In this document: positions 26,505 through 33,897 of the stretch, piece after piece
Position numbering within the stretch: position 1 is the stretch's first letter
Layout: every line of letters begins with the position of its first letter
Source of the DNA: Streptomyces sp. GKU 895
GTDB taxonomy: Bacteria > Actinomycetota > Actinomycetes > Streptomycetales > Streptomycetaceae
Direction: 5' to 3'
DNA length: 34,993 nucleotides
Assembly (NCBI GenBank): GCA_002027195.1
Contig: MWJO01000093.1
Span: 1-34,993, forward strand
Notes under the pieces: generated by a model
The model's input: only the letters and a program-made list of their open reading frames with translations
The model's database searches: none
What the model was told of the DNA's origin: nothing
Program-made: the position numbers and the translations under genes

Positions 26505-26572
26505 CCGAGCACCCCTCTCAGTCGCACTCCCGTCCTTCGCTCTGCCGGCGGCTCGCGGAGATCCCCCGATGA
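26501..26572 (+). CDS. 23-codon bridging ORF between sigma factor and membrane protein
   Basis: ATG 26501 overlaps the sigma-factor stop as ATGA, and its own TGA (26570-26572) overlaps the ATG of the next gene, again as ATGA. The peptide begins MTEHPSQSHSRPSL and is polar and basic. It may exist mainly to carry ribosomes from the sigma gene to the downstream membrane-protein gene, or be a remnant of that gene's N-terminus. Translation is inferred from the double overlap only. Confidence 0.45.
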   Translation: MTEHPSQSHSRPSLCRRLAEIPR

Positions 26573-26889
26573 GCAGCGGCCGGACCCACCGCGAGGCGAT
26601 CGAACAACGACTGCGTGACGCCCTTCAAGCCCGGGCAAACAGCGCCGACTGGGAACACCTGCGGCCCGCGGCCCCTCCCATCAGGCCCCGGAGGCTCTTC
26701 AGTGCCTCTCGCCGGACCGTCCTCGTATGGTCCGGCCTGGCCGCCGCCGCTGCCTGCGCCCTGCTGTTGCTCGTCCTCACGACTGGCGCCTCGGACGGCC
26801 CGGCCCCGCCCGCCGCCACTCCCTCGCACTCGGTGAGTCCGCCCACGTCTCAGGCCCCGGCTTCGCCCGCCACCTCGGCGAAACCATGA
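26569..26889 (+). CDS. One-pass membrane protein, putative anti-sigma factor
   Basis: This 106-aa protein has a charged cytoplasmic part (residues 1-~48, including THREAIEQRLRDALQARAN), one membrane helix (about 51-71, VWSGLAAAAACALLLLVL) and a Ser/Pro/Thr-rich external tail. That arrangement, and its position directly behind a SigE-like sigma gene, fit a membrane protein regulating that sigma factor. It lacks the zinc-binding HxxxCxxC motif of common anti-sigma factors, so the role is inferred from context. Confidence 0.65.
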   Translation: MSSGRTHREAIEQRLRDALQARANSADWEHLRPAAPPIRPRRLFSASRRTVLVWSGLAAAAACALLLLVLTTGASDGPAPPAATPSHSVSPPTSQAPASPATSAKP

Positions 26890-26906
26890 CCGATCCTGAA
26901 GCGACC

Positions 26907-27494
26907 TCAGGCCATGGCCAGGACGGCCGAGACCAGGGACCGCAGGCAGGCGCTTTCGGCTTCCTCGTCCGGCAGGGAGAGGTGCTGCATCGTCAGTCCG
27001 TCGAAGCCGGCCAGGAAGAACCTGGCGATCGTCTCGGCGGGCTGGCCGAGCCGGTGACCGGTGCGTTCGGCGGCCTGTTCGACGAGCTTCGTCGTCACCG
27101 CCAGGACTTCGCTGTAGTGGTTCTGAAGAGCTTCCTTCAGGTGCGGCGTGCGCAGGGCGAACATGCTCAGCTCGGTGAGCAGTTGGTGCGAGGCGGGCTG
27201 TTCGAGCACCGTACGCCAGAGTGCTTCGGCGAGCGTGGTGATGGTGTCCTCGAAGCTCGCGTCCGTGGGTGCGGCCTGTGACACCTGGTCGATGAGGTCG
27301 TGCGTGAGTTGTTCCATGACGGCCCGGTACAGCTCCTCCTTCGTGCCGAAGGTGTAGTGCACGGTCGCCTGTGCCACGCCGAGCTCGGCGGCGATGGCAC
27401 GGGTGCTGCCGGCGGCGACGCCCTCCCTGGCCATGAGGCCGATGGCCGCCTTGATCAGTTGAGGGCGGCGCTCTGCCGCGGATACGTGAGCCAT
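26907..27494 (-). CDS. TetR/AcrR-family repressor
   Basis: This 195-aa regulator has the TetR N-terminal helix-turn-helix (residues ~8-55: RRPQLIKAAIGLMAREG, then TRAIAAELGVAQATVHYTF, then KEELYRAVM). A helical ligand-binding domain follows and would bind a small molecule that releases it from DNA. It is downstream of the SRPBCC/amine-oxidase operon on the same strand but separated by a terminator, so it has its own promoter. That promoter region carries TGTCGA-N9-TCGACA, and related sites occur between the amine-oxidase and MMPL genes. This suggests autoregulation and control of those genes. Confidence 0.9.
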   Translation of the reverse strand: MAHVSAAERRPQLIKAAIGLMAREGVAAGSTRAIAAELGVAQATVHYTFGTKEELYRAVMEQLTHDLIDQVSQAAPTDASFEDTITTLAEALWRTVLEQPASHQLLTELSMFALRTPHLKEALQNHYSEVLAVTTKLVEQAAERTGHRLGQPAETIARFFLAGFDGLTMQHLSLPDEEAESACLRSLVSAVLAMA

Positions 27495-27518
27495 GACGCG
27501 ATCCTATGCGACTCAGTC

Positions 27519-27539
27519 TGTCGAACAGGTCGCTCGACA
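27519..27539. promoter_or_regulatory. Candidate TetR operator upstream of the repressor gene
   Basis: TGTCGA (27519-27524) and TCGACA (27534-27539) form inverted half-sites. Inside lies GGTCGCTCGAC (27528-27538), which also occurs exactly at 29705-29715 and with one change at 29653-29663. The site is 25 nt upstream of the repressor start codon, where autoregulation would act. Confidence 0.6.
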
Positions 27540-27563
27540 AATCGTCGGTACATGATGACGGCC

Positions 27564-27624
27564 GTTCCTGGGCCGGTGGCCGGCCAGTCGGCCCGCCCGT
27601 CCGACCGGCCACCGGCCCAGGAAC
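27564..27624. terminator. Hairpin terminator of the SRPBCC/amine-oxidase operon
   Basis: Perfect 20-bp arms (27564-27583, GTTCCTGGGCCGGTGGCCGG, and 27605-27624, its complement) surround a 21-nt loop. The hairpin lies directly downstream of the minus-strand SRPBCC gene and upstream of the TetR gene, separating the two transcripts. Confidence 0.85.
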
Positions 27625-27636
27625 ATGCGCCGCCCG

Positions 27637-28122
27637 TCAGAGAGCGGTCCTCGACGCCTCGGAACGGAGCAGGGTGTTGAGGTTGGCCATGGAGGTGCGC
27701 ATGCCGGCGCGCATCGCGGGCTGCTGTATGGAGTCGAGGAGCAGACCCAGCGGGCCGAGGCCGATGGCGTAGTCGACTTGGTAGAGCATCTCCGTCGCCT
27801 CCCGGCCGTCGGCGCTCTGGACCGGACGGAACTCGAAGACGTTGGTCAGATCCCGCAGAGGGGCGAATCCGGTGCCGGTGTCGACGCGGCGCTTGAAGGG
27901 CTCGATCTCCTTGACGGTCCACACAGAGCGGGCCCGCAGCGGACCGAGGGTGCGGTTGCGCTCGGCGTACGTCTTGCCGACCTCGGCGATTCCGTGGTGG
28001 TCGGTGACCTCGATGGCTCCGGCGACCCACTCGGCGTACCGGTCGGTGCGGGAGATGACGTCCCAGACCCGCCCGAGGGGGGCGTCGATGACGGCGGTCT
28101 CGGCGACGACGAAACGGTTCAT
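27637..28122 (-). CDS. SRPBCC-family (polyketide cyclase-like) protein
   Basis: This 161-aa protein has the START/SRPBCC helix-grip fold pattern: ETAVIDAPLGRVWDVISRTDRYAEW at the N-terminus, GKTYAERNRTLGPLRAR in the middle and a C-terminal helix (AGMRTSMANLNTLLRSEA). Such proteins bind hydrophobic ligands or act as cyclases; the ligand here is unknown. ATG 28122 has AAGGGA upstream at normal distance. It starts 35 nt after the amine-oxidase stop, so the two are one operon, and it probably binds the same substrate or product. Confidence 0.82.
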   Translation of the reverse strand: MNRFVVAETAVIDAPLGRVWDVISRTDRYAEWVAGAIEVTDHHGIAEVGKTYAERNRTLGPLRARSVWTVKEIEPFKRRVDTGTGFAPLRDLTNVFEFRPVQSADGREATEMLYQVDYAIGLGPLGLLLDSIQQPAMRAGMRTSMANLNTLLRSEASRTAL

Positions 28123-28157
28123 GGCAGGGTTCCCTTGCTGGTCGGTGCTTCTCGCGC

Positions 28158-29564
28158 TCAGTTCTGGTGGAGGAGTTCGGTGGCGGTGTGCCTGCCGGAG
28201 CGGACCGCGCCGTCCATGTAGCCGTTCCAGTACGGGGAGAACTCGGCGCCCGCCCAGTGCACGCGGCCGTGGGGGCGGCCCATCCACTGGCCGAAGTCGG
28301 TGAGCACGCCGGGGGCGGCGACGGAGGTGGGGCCGCCCTGCGTCCACTGCTCTGCGGTCCAGTCCTGCTCGACGTAGTCGACGGTGTCGAAGGCGCGGTC
28401 CCCGACGACCTGGGCGAAGCAGCGCAGGACGGCGCCCCGGCGCTCGGCGGCCGGGCGGTGGGCCCACTTGCGCCATTCCTTGCCGCCGAGGAAGCCCATC
28501 AGGACGCCCGGTCCGCCGTCGGGCGGGGTGTTGTCGAACATCTCGCGGATGGGGGAGCCGCCGCGCAGCAGCCCCATGCCGGAGAGCCCGTCCTGCCGCC
28601 AGAACGGCTTGTCGTAGACGGCGACACACTTCATGAGGGTGCCGAACGGCAGCCGCTGGAAGAGCTGGTCCTGCTGGGCGGGCAGCAGCGGGTCCCACAT
28701 GATCCGCGAGGCCACCAGCGGCGGTACGGCGACGATCACGCGGTCGGCCCGCCAGTCACCGGCGTCGGAGACCACGGTGACACCGGTGGAGTCCTGGCTG
28801 ATGCGTCGCACCGGCGCCGACAGGTGGACGCGGCCGTCGAGTTCTTCGGCGAGGCGCTGGGCGACGAGCTGTGAGCCGCCGACGAAGCGGCTGTCCTGGG
28901 CGCCTCCCGTGGTGCCGGTGCCGCGCTCCATGGTGCCGGGGTTGGCCTCGTTGCCGAACGTCGAGACGTACCAGAGGCTGAACAGGGCGGAGGCGTCGCG
29001 GGCCTCGCCGCCGTAGGCGGAGTTCAGGAACAGGCTGATCATGTCGACGGCGTCGCCGGTGATCTCGGCCTTGCGCAGCCACGTCTCGTAGGTCATGCCG
29101 TCCAGTTCACGGGCGTTCGGCGCCTTCCAGGGGGCGGCCGGGTCCACCTTGGCCGCAGCGTGCCCGACGCGGGCCAGGGCGATCCCCATGTCCGGCAGCG
29201 CGAACAGGTCCGGAGGGGTGTCCCCCGTGAACCGCTTGGCCTTGCCGTCGTGCACGTAGACGGTCTCGCCGGGGACGGCGGCCTGGTAGGTGGCCACGCC
29301 GACCTCCTTGGCCAGCGCCAGGATGTGGTCCTGGGTGGGGCCCACGAACTGCCCGCCGATCTCGGTCACTTGACCGTCGCCGAGGTCGTGGTTGAGCAGC
29401 CGGCCGCCGACCCGGTCACGAGCTTCCAGTACGGCCACGGACTTGCCCGCCGCGACGAGCTCCCGTGCCGCGGTCAGACCGGCCAGCCCCGCACCGATCA
29501 CCACCACATCCGCCCTGCGGGCGTGGCGCGCCGCGGCGACGTCCCTGTTCTGCGTGCTGCTCAT
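28158..29564 (-). CDS. FAD-dependent flavin monoamine oxidase family protein
   Basis: This 468-aa oxidoreductase would oxidise an amine with FAD and O2. The Rossmann motif GAGLAG is at 24-29, E47 in AVLEARDRVGGRL binds the ribose, and the C-terminal FAD-binding segment is GRVHWAGAEFSPYWNGYMDGAV. Other typical parts are EIGGQFVGPTQDHI and DRVIVAVPP. ATG 29564 has AAGGAG 6 nt upstream; a GTG two codons earlier sits on that site and is less likely. No signal peptide is seen. It is divergent from the MMPL exporter gene, and the gap carries TetR-like operator sites. The substrate cannot be assigned. Confidence 0.9.
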   Translation of the reverse strand: MSSTQNRDVAAARHARRADVVVIGAGLAGLTAARELVAAGKSVAVLEARDRVGGRLLNHDLGDGQVTEIGGQFVGPTQDHILALAKEVGVATYQAAVPGETVYVHDGKAKRFTGDTPPDLFALPDMGIALARVGHAAAKVDPAAPWKAPNARELDGMTYETWLRKAEITGDAVDMISLFLNSAYGGEARDASALFSLWYVSTFGNEANPGTMERGTGTTGGAQDSRFVGGSQLVAQRLAEELDGRVHLSAPVRRISQDSTGVTVVSDAGDWRADRVIVAVPPLVASRIMWDPLLPAQQDQLFQRLPFGTLMKCVAVYDKPFWRQDGLSGMGLLRGGSPIREMFDNTPPDGGPGVLMGFLGGKEWRKWAHRPAAERRGAVLRCFAQVVGDRAFDTVDYVEQDWTAEQWTQGGPTSVAAPGVLTDFGQWMGRPHGRVHWAGAEFSPYWNGYMDGAVRSGRHTATELLHQN

Positions 29565-29882
29565 GATCACTCCTTGTCCTGGGGCACAGGCCCATGACCT
29601 GGCTCTTCCCGGGGCCGGTGGGCTCCGGTGGCCATCACCATACAGACGACATGGTCGATCGACAATGTCGTTAGTTCAAGTTGGGTGATTTGGTCGTAAG
29701 ATTTGGTCGCTCGACTTGAGCAGGTGATAAAGTCGGCCCTCGAAGCAGCCCGGATGCCACTCACGGCACCGGCACGCCTCATGCCCGCAACCGCCCGACG
29801 GCACGGGCCGCCCCACTCCGCCGTTCGTCCCGCGTTCGCAACACGACGTCGGCAAATCCCTTACCGACCTTGGGAGTTCGCC
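29565..29882. other. 318-bp divergent regulatory region between amine-oxidase and MMPL genes
   Basis: No gene is supported here. The middle (29640-29730) is visibly richer in A and T than its surroundings and holds two operator-like sites. TAAGAT at 29697-29702 is a possible plus-strand -10 box. The part from ~29730 to 29870 is ordinary GC-rich DNA and forms a long leader for the MMPL gene; GGGAG at 29872-29876 is its ribosome site. An in-frame ATG at 29703 would extend the MMPL protein by 60 residues, but it falls within the operator region and adds non-family sequence. Confidence 0.6.
29648..29715. promoter_or_regulatory. Two candidate TetR operators in the divergent promoter region
   Basis: Site A (29653-29664) is GGTCGATCGACA, containing the perfect palindrome GTCGATCGAC at 29654-29663 and flanked by CGACAT (29648-29653) and ATGTCG (29665-29670). 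Site B (29705-29715) is GGTCGCTCGAC, identical to the core upstream of the TetR gene. The 51-nt separation and the location between two divergent genes suit a repressor controlling both. Confidence 0.6.
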
Positions 29883-32081
29883 ATGGCAGTCCTGCTCCAT
29901 CGGCTGGGCCGCAGCGCCTACCGCCATCGCAAGCTGGTCCTCGGTATCTGGCTCGTGGTCCTGGCCGCGCTCATCACGTGCGCCGGCGTCTTCGGCGGCA
30001 AGCTCGACGACCGCTTCACCGTGCCCGGCACCGAGTCGCAGCGCGCCCTGGACACACTCGGCAAGACGCTGCCCGAAGCCTCCGGAGCGGGCGCCCAGAT
30101 CGTCTTCACCGCACCCGAGGGCCACCACATCACCGAGGCCCCCTACACCGCGGCCATCGCCGGAACCGAGAAGGCAGCCGCGAAAGCACCCCAGGTCAAA
30201 GCCGTCATGGGCCCGAGCCAGTCCGGAGCTGTCTCCGCCGACCGGAGCACAGCGATCGTGCAGGTGCAGTACTCAGTCCAGCGAGCCGAAGTACACCCCT
30301 CATCCCTGGACGCGATCGAGAAGGCGGCCGAGACGGCCGAGAAGAGCGGGCTCACGACTGCGGTCGGCGGCAGTGCCTACGGCAGCAACGGCGTGCACAT
30401 AGGCCCGTCCGAGATCATCGGCGTCGCCGTCGCCGTACTCGTCCTCGTCGTCACCTTCGGCTCTCTGCTCGCCGCAGGCATGTCACTGCTGCCCGCCCTG
30501 CTCGGCGTGGCCGTGGGACTCGCCGGACTGCTGGCCCTCACCCCGGCGTTCAGCATTTCCTCCACCGCCATCACGCTCGCGCTGATGCTGGGGCTGGCCG
30601 TGGGCATCGACTACAGCCTGTTCATCCTGACCCGCCACCGTCAGCAACTCGCCCGCGGAACCGACCCTCAGGAGTCCATCGCCCTGGCCAACGGCACCGC
30701 CGGCAGTGCGGTCGTCTTCGCCGGCAGCACCGTGATCATCGCCCTGGCCGCACTCACCGTCATCGGCATCCCGTTCCTGACGGTGATGGGCCTCGGCGCC
30801 GCCGGAGCCGTCCTCGTCGCGGTCCTGGCCGCGATCACCCTGCTCCCGGCCCTCGCCGGATTCGCCGGCACCCGGCTGACCCCGAAGCCCGGCAGCAAGG
30901 AGGCCGAGCGGGCCACCGACCCCGACGGATCCGCCGGCCGGGCGACCCTGGGCGCCCGCTGGATCAGGACCGTCGTCGCCAAGCCCCTGCTCACCGTCCT
31001 GGCCGTCGCCGGCATCCTCGTCGCCCTGGCGCTCCCTGCAACGGACCTGCGCCTCGCCCTGCCGGACAACGGCTCGGCCCCGGTCACCTCCACCGAACGC
31101 AAGGCGTACGACACCGTCAACGACAAGTTCGGCCCTGGCTTCAACGGCCCACTCCTCGTCCTGACCGAAACCGACAAGGGCTCGGGCACGCGCGCAGGAG
31201 CTCAAGCCGCGCAGAAGCTCCGAAACCTCAAGGGGATCAAGACAGTCCTGCCCCCCGCCCCCACCCACGACCCCACCCAGACCGTCATCCAGGTCATCCC
31301 GAAGACCGGCCCCGACAGCACCCGCACCGGCCAGCTCGTCCGCGACATCCGCGCCGCCGCCCCGGACATCCACGAGACAACCGGAGCGACGATCGCCGTC
31401 ACCGGCACCACCGCCGTCAACATCGACGTCTCCAACCGCCTCAGCGACTCCCTGCTGCCGTTCATCGCGATCGTCGTCGGCCTGAGCCTGATCCTGCTGA
31501 CCATGGTCTTCCGCTCACTGATCGTCCCGCTCAAGGCCGCCGTCGGATTCCTGCTGTCGGTCGCGGCCTCACTCGGCCTGGTCGTCGCCCTGTTCCAGTG
31601 GGGCTGGCTGGCGGACACCCTCGGCCTCGCCCACACCGGCCCCGTCGTCAGCTTCCTGCCGATCATCCTGATCGGAGTCCTCTTCGGACTCGCCATGGAC
31701 TACGAGGTGTTCCTCGTCTCCGGAATGCGCGAGGAATGGGTCCACACCGGCGCGGCCCGCAGCTCGGTGACCGACGGCGCGCGGCACAGCGTCCGGGTCG
31801 TCACCGCGGCCGCCCTGATCATGTTCACCGTCTTCGCCGGGTTCTTCCCCCTCGACGACGCCCTGATCAAGCCCATCGCCTTCGCGCTCGCCGTCGGCGT
31901 CGTCATCGACGCCTTCGCCGTCCGCCTGACCCTCGTCCCCGCAGTCCTCGCCCTCGCCGGCCGCCACGCCTGGTGGCTCCCCACCTGGCTCGACCGCGCC
32001 CTACCCGACCTCGACGTAGAGGGCACAAGCCTCCAGAAGACCCCGCAGGCGCAGCACAAGAAGCCCGAGCGAGTCTCCTGA
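29883..32081 (+). CDS. MMPL/RND-family membrane exporter
   Basis: This 732-aa transporter has the duplicated MMPL layout: one N-terminal helix (VLGIWLVVLAALITCAGVF), a large outer domain, five helices with LGLAVGIDYSLFILTRHR (D243/Y244), a second outer domain, and five helices with LFGLAMDYEVFLVSGMREEW (D606/Y607). The Asp-Tyr pairs are the conserved proton-relay residues. Family members export lipids, drugs or peptides using the proton gradient. ATG 29883 has GGGAG 6 nt upstream. Divergent promoters and shared operator sites link it to the amine oxidase/SRPBCC operon and the TetR gene, suggesting export or detoxification induced by the TetR ligand. Confidence 0.92.
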   Translation: MAVLLHRLGRSAYRHRKLVLGIWLVVLAALITCAGVFGGKLDDRFTVPGTESQRALDTLGKTLPEASGAGAQIVFTAPEGHHITEAPYTAAIAGTEKAAAKAPQVKAVMGPSQSGAVSADRSTAIVQVQYSVQRAEVHPSSLDAIEKAAETAEKSGLTTAVGGSAYGSNGVHIGPSEIIGVAVAVLVLVVTFGSLLAAGMSLLPALLGVAVGLAGLLALTPAFSISSTAITLALMLGLAVGIDYSLFILTRHRQQLARGTDPQESIALANGTAGSAVVFAGSTVIIALAALTVIGIPFLTVMGLGAAGAVLVAVLAAITLLPALAGFAGTRLTPKPGSKEAERATDPDGSAGRATLGARWIRTVVAKPLLTVLAVAGILVALALPATDLRLALPDNGSAPVTSTERKAYDTVNDKFGPGFNGPLLVLTETDKGSGTRAGAQAAQKLRNLKGIKTVLPPAPTHDPTQTVIQVIPKTGPDSTRTGQLVRDIRAAAPDIHETTGATIAVTGTTAVNIDVSNRLSDSLLPFIAIVVGLSLILLTMVFRSLIVPLKAAVGFLLSVAASLGLVVALFQWGWLADTLGLAHTGPVVSFLPIILIGVLFGLAMDYEVFLVSGMREEWVHTGAARSSVTDGARHSVRVVTAAALIMFTVFAGFFPLDDALIKPIAFALAVGVVIDAFAVRLTLVPAVLALAGRHAWWLPTWLDRALPDLDVEGTSLQKTPQAQHKKPERVS

Positions 32082-32119
32082 CTCGCCTGCACACCCGGCG
32101 GACCCGCCGCCGACAGGGA

Positions 32120-32155
32120 CCCTGGCCCGGAGAAACCACCACCTCCGAGCCAGGG
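32120..32155. terminator. Hairpin terminator after the MMPL gene
   Basis: Arms CCCTGGC-C-CGGAG (32120-32132) and CTCCG-A-GCCAGGG (32143-32155) pair over 12 bp with one mismatch and a 10-nt loop, 38 nt after the MMPL stop. It may also terminate the convergent nucleotidyltransferase gene. Confidence 0.75.
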
Positions 32156-32169
32156 CCTCGCCTTTCCTG

Positions 32170-32847
32170 TGGCGGTGGGCCATTCGTCGTCGGCGTGGTC
32201 GGTGTGCAGGCGGGTGTCGAGCTCGGTTGCCCAGGCGGCAGCCCAGGTACGAAGGCTGTGGACTTTCTCGGGGGTCAGTCCGTAGGCCGCGAACTCGTCG
32301 TCGTCCAGCCAGTCCGTGCCCGCAAGACGGTCGCGCAGGTCGTGGAGGCTGAACTCATCGCGGCATGGCGGCGGCCGAGACGCTCCAGATCGGCCGTGGT
32401 GCGTTGGTGGGAGGCGGCGTGGACATCGATGAGGTCGCGGACGGCACCGCGGTCGGCCAGAGCGCGGACCTTGGTGCCGATCACGTCGTCGAGAGCGAGG
32501 ACTGGGCCGTGTTCGGTGGCGGTCGGCGGAGCCCAGAACGCCTCTTTGAGGATGTCGACCTCACACGCATCCCCAGTGGCCGGGTCGGTGGCGATCAGCC
32601 GTCCGGACAGCGGATCGGCCCGCAGTTGACGCACGGCCCAGCCGCGCCGGGTGAGGCCGTCGCTGACGGCGCCGACGATCTCGTCCATCGGGGCGGAATT
32701 CTCGGTGGCGACGTCGAGATCCTGGCTGAGGCGGTCGACCAAGCCGTGTGCCTGGACGGCGTACCCGCCGGTGATGACCAGTGGGTAGGGGGCGCCGATG
32801 GCGAGGACGTCGGCGAGGAGCCGGCGGTGCAGGTCGGACAGGTTCAC
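32170..32847 (-). pseudogene. AbiEii/MenT-like nucleotidyltransferase (toxin-like), frameshifted near its 3' end
   Basis: The N-terminal ~160 residues carry the nucleotidyltransferase motifs of AbiEii-type toxins: GG at 27-28 (VITGGYAVQAHG), the metal-binding D43-x-D45 (SQDLDVAT), D98 in CEVDIL, and K126...R133...R137-D138 in TKVRALADRGAVRDLID. Such enzymes add nucleotides to tRNA or other RNA and block growth. The initial frame runs to a stop at 32275 but becomes unrelated after LERLGRRHA. A convincing continuation (DEFSLHDLRDRLAG, then DWLDDDEFAAYGLTPEKV) is in the -1 frame from about 32359, so one base seems lost at 32350-32385. That second frame has no nearby stop, so the true 3' end is uncertain (placed near 32170). 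GTG 32847 overlaps the upstream stop as GTGA. Confidence 0.7.
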
Positions 32848-33212
32848 GCGGCTGTGATGTTCCGAGCGGTAGCGAGCTCGGGGAAGGCGTGCTCCCACAC
32901 GTCACGGATCGCGCGGCTGACGAGAGTCCGCAGGACGGGCCACTGGTCGATGAGCAGGTCTTTGTTGAGGAAGACGACCAGGTCGTCGTGCAGGCCCTCG
33001 GCGAGCACGGTGCGGTACAGGCTCATCCGCAGCCTGGGGCGGTCCAGATCGAAGGAGGACAGTCCTGACCACACCACATGCAGTGGCAGATCGACGGTGC
33101 CGTGCGTGGGACCGGTCAGCTCCTCCAGGCGCGCGGGCAGCTGGCTGGCGTACCGAGCGCGCAGCACCTCGCGCGCGGACGGGGCGGACGCAGGAGTAGA
33201 AGCCAGAGCCAT
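32844..33212 (-). CDS. Unknown 122-aa protein, possible antitoxin partner
   Basis: I do not recognise this protein. It is a compact, charged, soluble 122-aa protein with segments such as LRARYASQLPARLEEL, LPLHVVWSGLSSFDLDRPR and VVFLNKDLLIDQWPVLRTL. It has no winged-helix pattern, unlike the usual AbiEi antitoxin. Its stop overlaps the nucleotidyltransferase start by four bases, so the two are translated together and may form a toxin-antitoxin pair. CATAAT (33219-33224, minus strand) ends 6 nt before the ATG with no clear ribosome site, suggesting a leaderless transcript. Confidence 0.65.
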   Translation of the reverse strand: MALASTPASAPSAREVLRARYASQLPARLEELTGPTHGTVDLPLHVVWSGLSSFDLDRPRLRMSLYRTVLAEGLHDDLVVFLNKDLLIDQWPVLRTLVSRAIRDVWEHAFPELATARNITAA

Positions 33213-33310
33213 GCCCCGATTATGACCCCTGCGCCAGCACCGGGGCACGCCGCCACCGATCCCGCAGCCGAGGAGCAGAAGCGACTGCGCCGCTCCAGGC
33301 GTATGGCTTG

Positions 33311-33535
33311 TCATCTTTGCCGAGCCGTTGCGTTCACCGCTGGCCTTGGCTGGCCCATGCCGTTCTTGACGTTGGGGTTTCCCCTGGAGGGGAACGATGT
33401 GCGGGCCTGACCGTAGGGCTTGTACGCGACCGAGTCTGAGGTCGTGGTCTTCGGGGCCTTAGGTCCAAGGGCCGCGGGCGGTCTTCTGTTCGCATCGACG
33501 ATGCGGATCGCCTCGCTTGCGTTGCCGTCAGTCAC
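33311..33535 (-). CDS. Doubtful small ORF, 74 codons
   Basis: The GTG start at 33535 overlaps the stop of another minus-strand ORF by four bases (GTGA). The product is basic and polar (SVAYKPYGQARTSFPSRGNP) and matches no family I know. The overlap with its neighbour is the only positive sign. It may be a remnant or chance. Confidence 0.22.
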   Translation of the reverse strand: MTDGNASEAIRIVDANRRPPAALGPKAPKTTTSDSVAYKPYGQARTSFPSRGNPNVKNGMGQPRPAVNATARQR

Positions 33536-33846
33536 CCGGGGGCTGTCACTGGCGAGGCGTCAGATTGGCAGGTGCGGCTGGGCTGTCGTACAAGGGTTTC
33601 CAGAAGAGGCGTGGTTGATGCGGGTGGGTGGTTGCTGGAGGCATACGCGTGCCTGGTGGTTCGGCGTTCCCAGCGTCGTGGCTGGCTTTCGGTGGCTGAG
33701 GCTGAACTGTCCCGGAAGTAGGCAAGGTTCCCGTAGTCAGTGGTGATGCCTCGAGGGTGGGCCGGATGCAACCGCTTCCTCGACCTATACAGAGCGCGCA
33801 ACCTGAACGCGCTTTTGACCTGCATGAATGCGTGCAGGATGGGCAT
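33532..33846 (-). CDS. Doubtful small ORF, 104 codons
   Basis: ATG 33846 lies inside a palindrome, and no ribosome site is apparent. The product is basic (FRLRALYRSRKRLHPAHPRG) with no recognised domain. Its stop overlaps the start of the next small ORF. Support is weak. Confidence 0.2.
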   Translation of the reverse strand: MPILHAFMQVKSAFRLRALYRSRKRLHPAHPRGITTDYGNLAYFRDSSASATESQPRRWERRTTRHAYASSNHPPASTTPLLETLVRQPSRTCQSDASPVTAPG

Positions 33847-33883
33847 CCTGCGATGCCTATATCGGCATCCTAGGATGCCGATA
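33834..33883. repeat. Palindrome/iteron-like cluster built on GGCATCCT
   Basis: A 24-bp perfect palindrome occupies 33860-33883 (arm TATCGGCATCCT). Just to its left is GCAGGATG-GG-CATCCTGC (33834-33851). GGCATCCT occurs at 33842 and 33865, with its complement AGGATGCC at 33872. Repeated, symmetric sites like these are typical of binding sites for a regulator or replication protein, possibly one of the two winged-helix proteins downstream. Confidence 0.75.
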
Positions 33884-33897
33884 CCTGACGCATAAAG

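Noticed and set aside
26883..26916. Weak hairpin (CCTGA/TCAGG with CCATG/CATGG) between the convergent membrane-protein and TetR genes
   Set aside because: Short arms with an uneven internal loop; not enough to call a terminator.
29703..29882. Upstream ATG that would extend the MMPL protein by 60 residues
   Set aside because: It overlaps operator sites, adds basic non-family sequence, and a good ribosome site precedes ATG 29883.
29870..32629. 919-codon plus-strand open frame over the MMPL gene
   Set aside because: An Arg/Pro-rich shadow frame; the MMPL frame has the membrane helices and conserved Asp-Tyr motifs.
33560..33800. Possible insertion-sequence remnant in the gene-poor stretch
   Set aside because: No transposase motif, terminal inverted repeat pair or target duplication could be identified.
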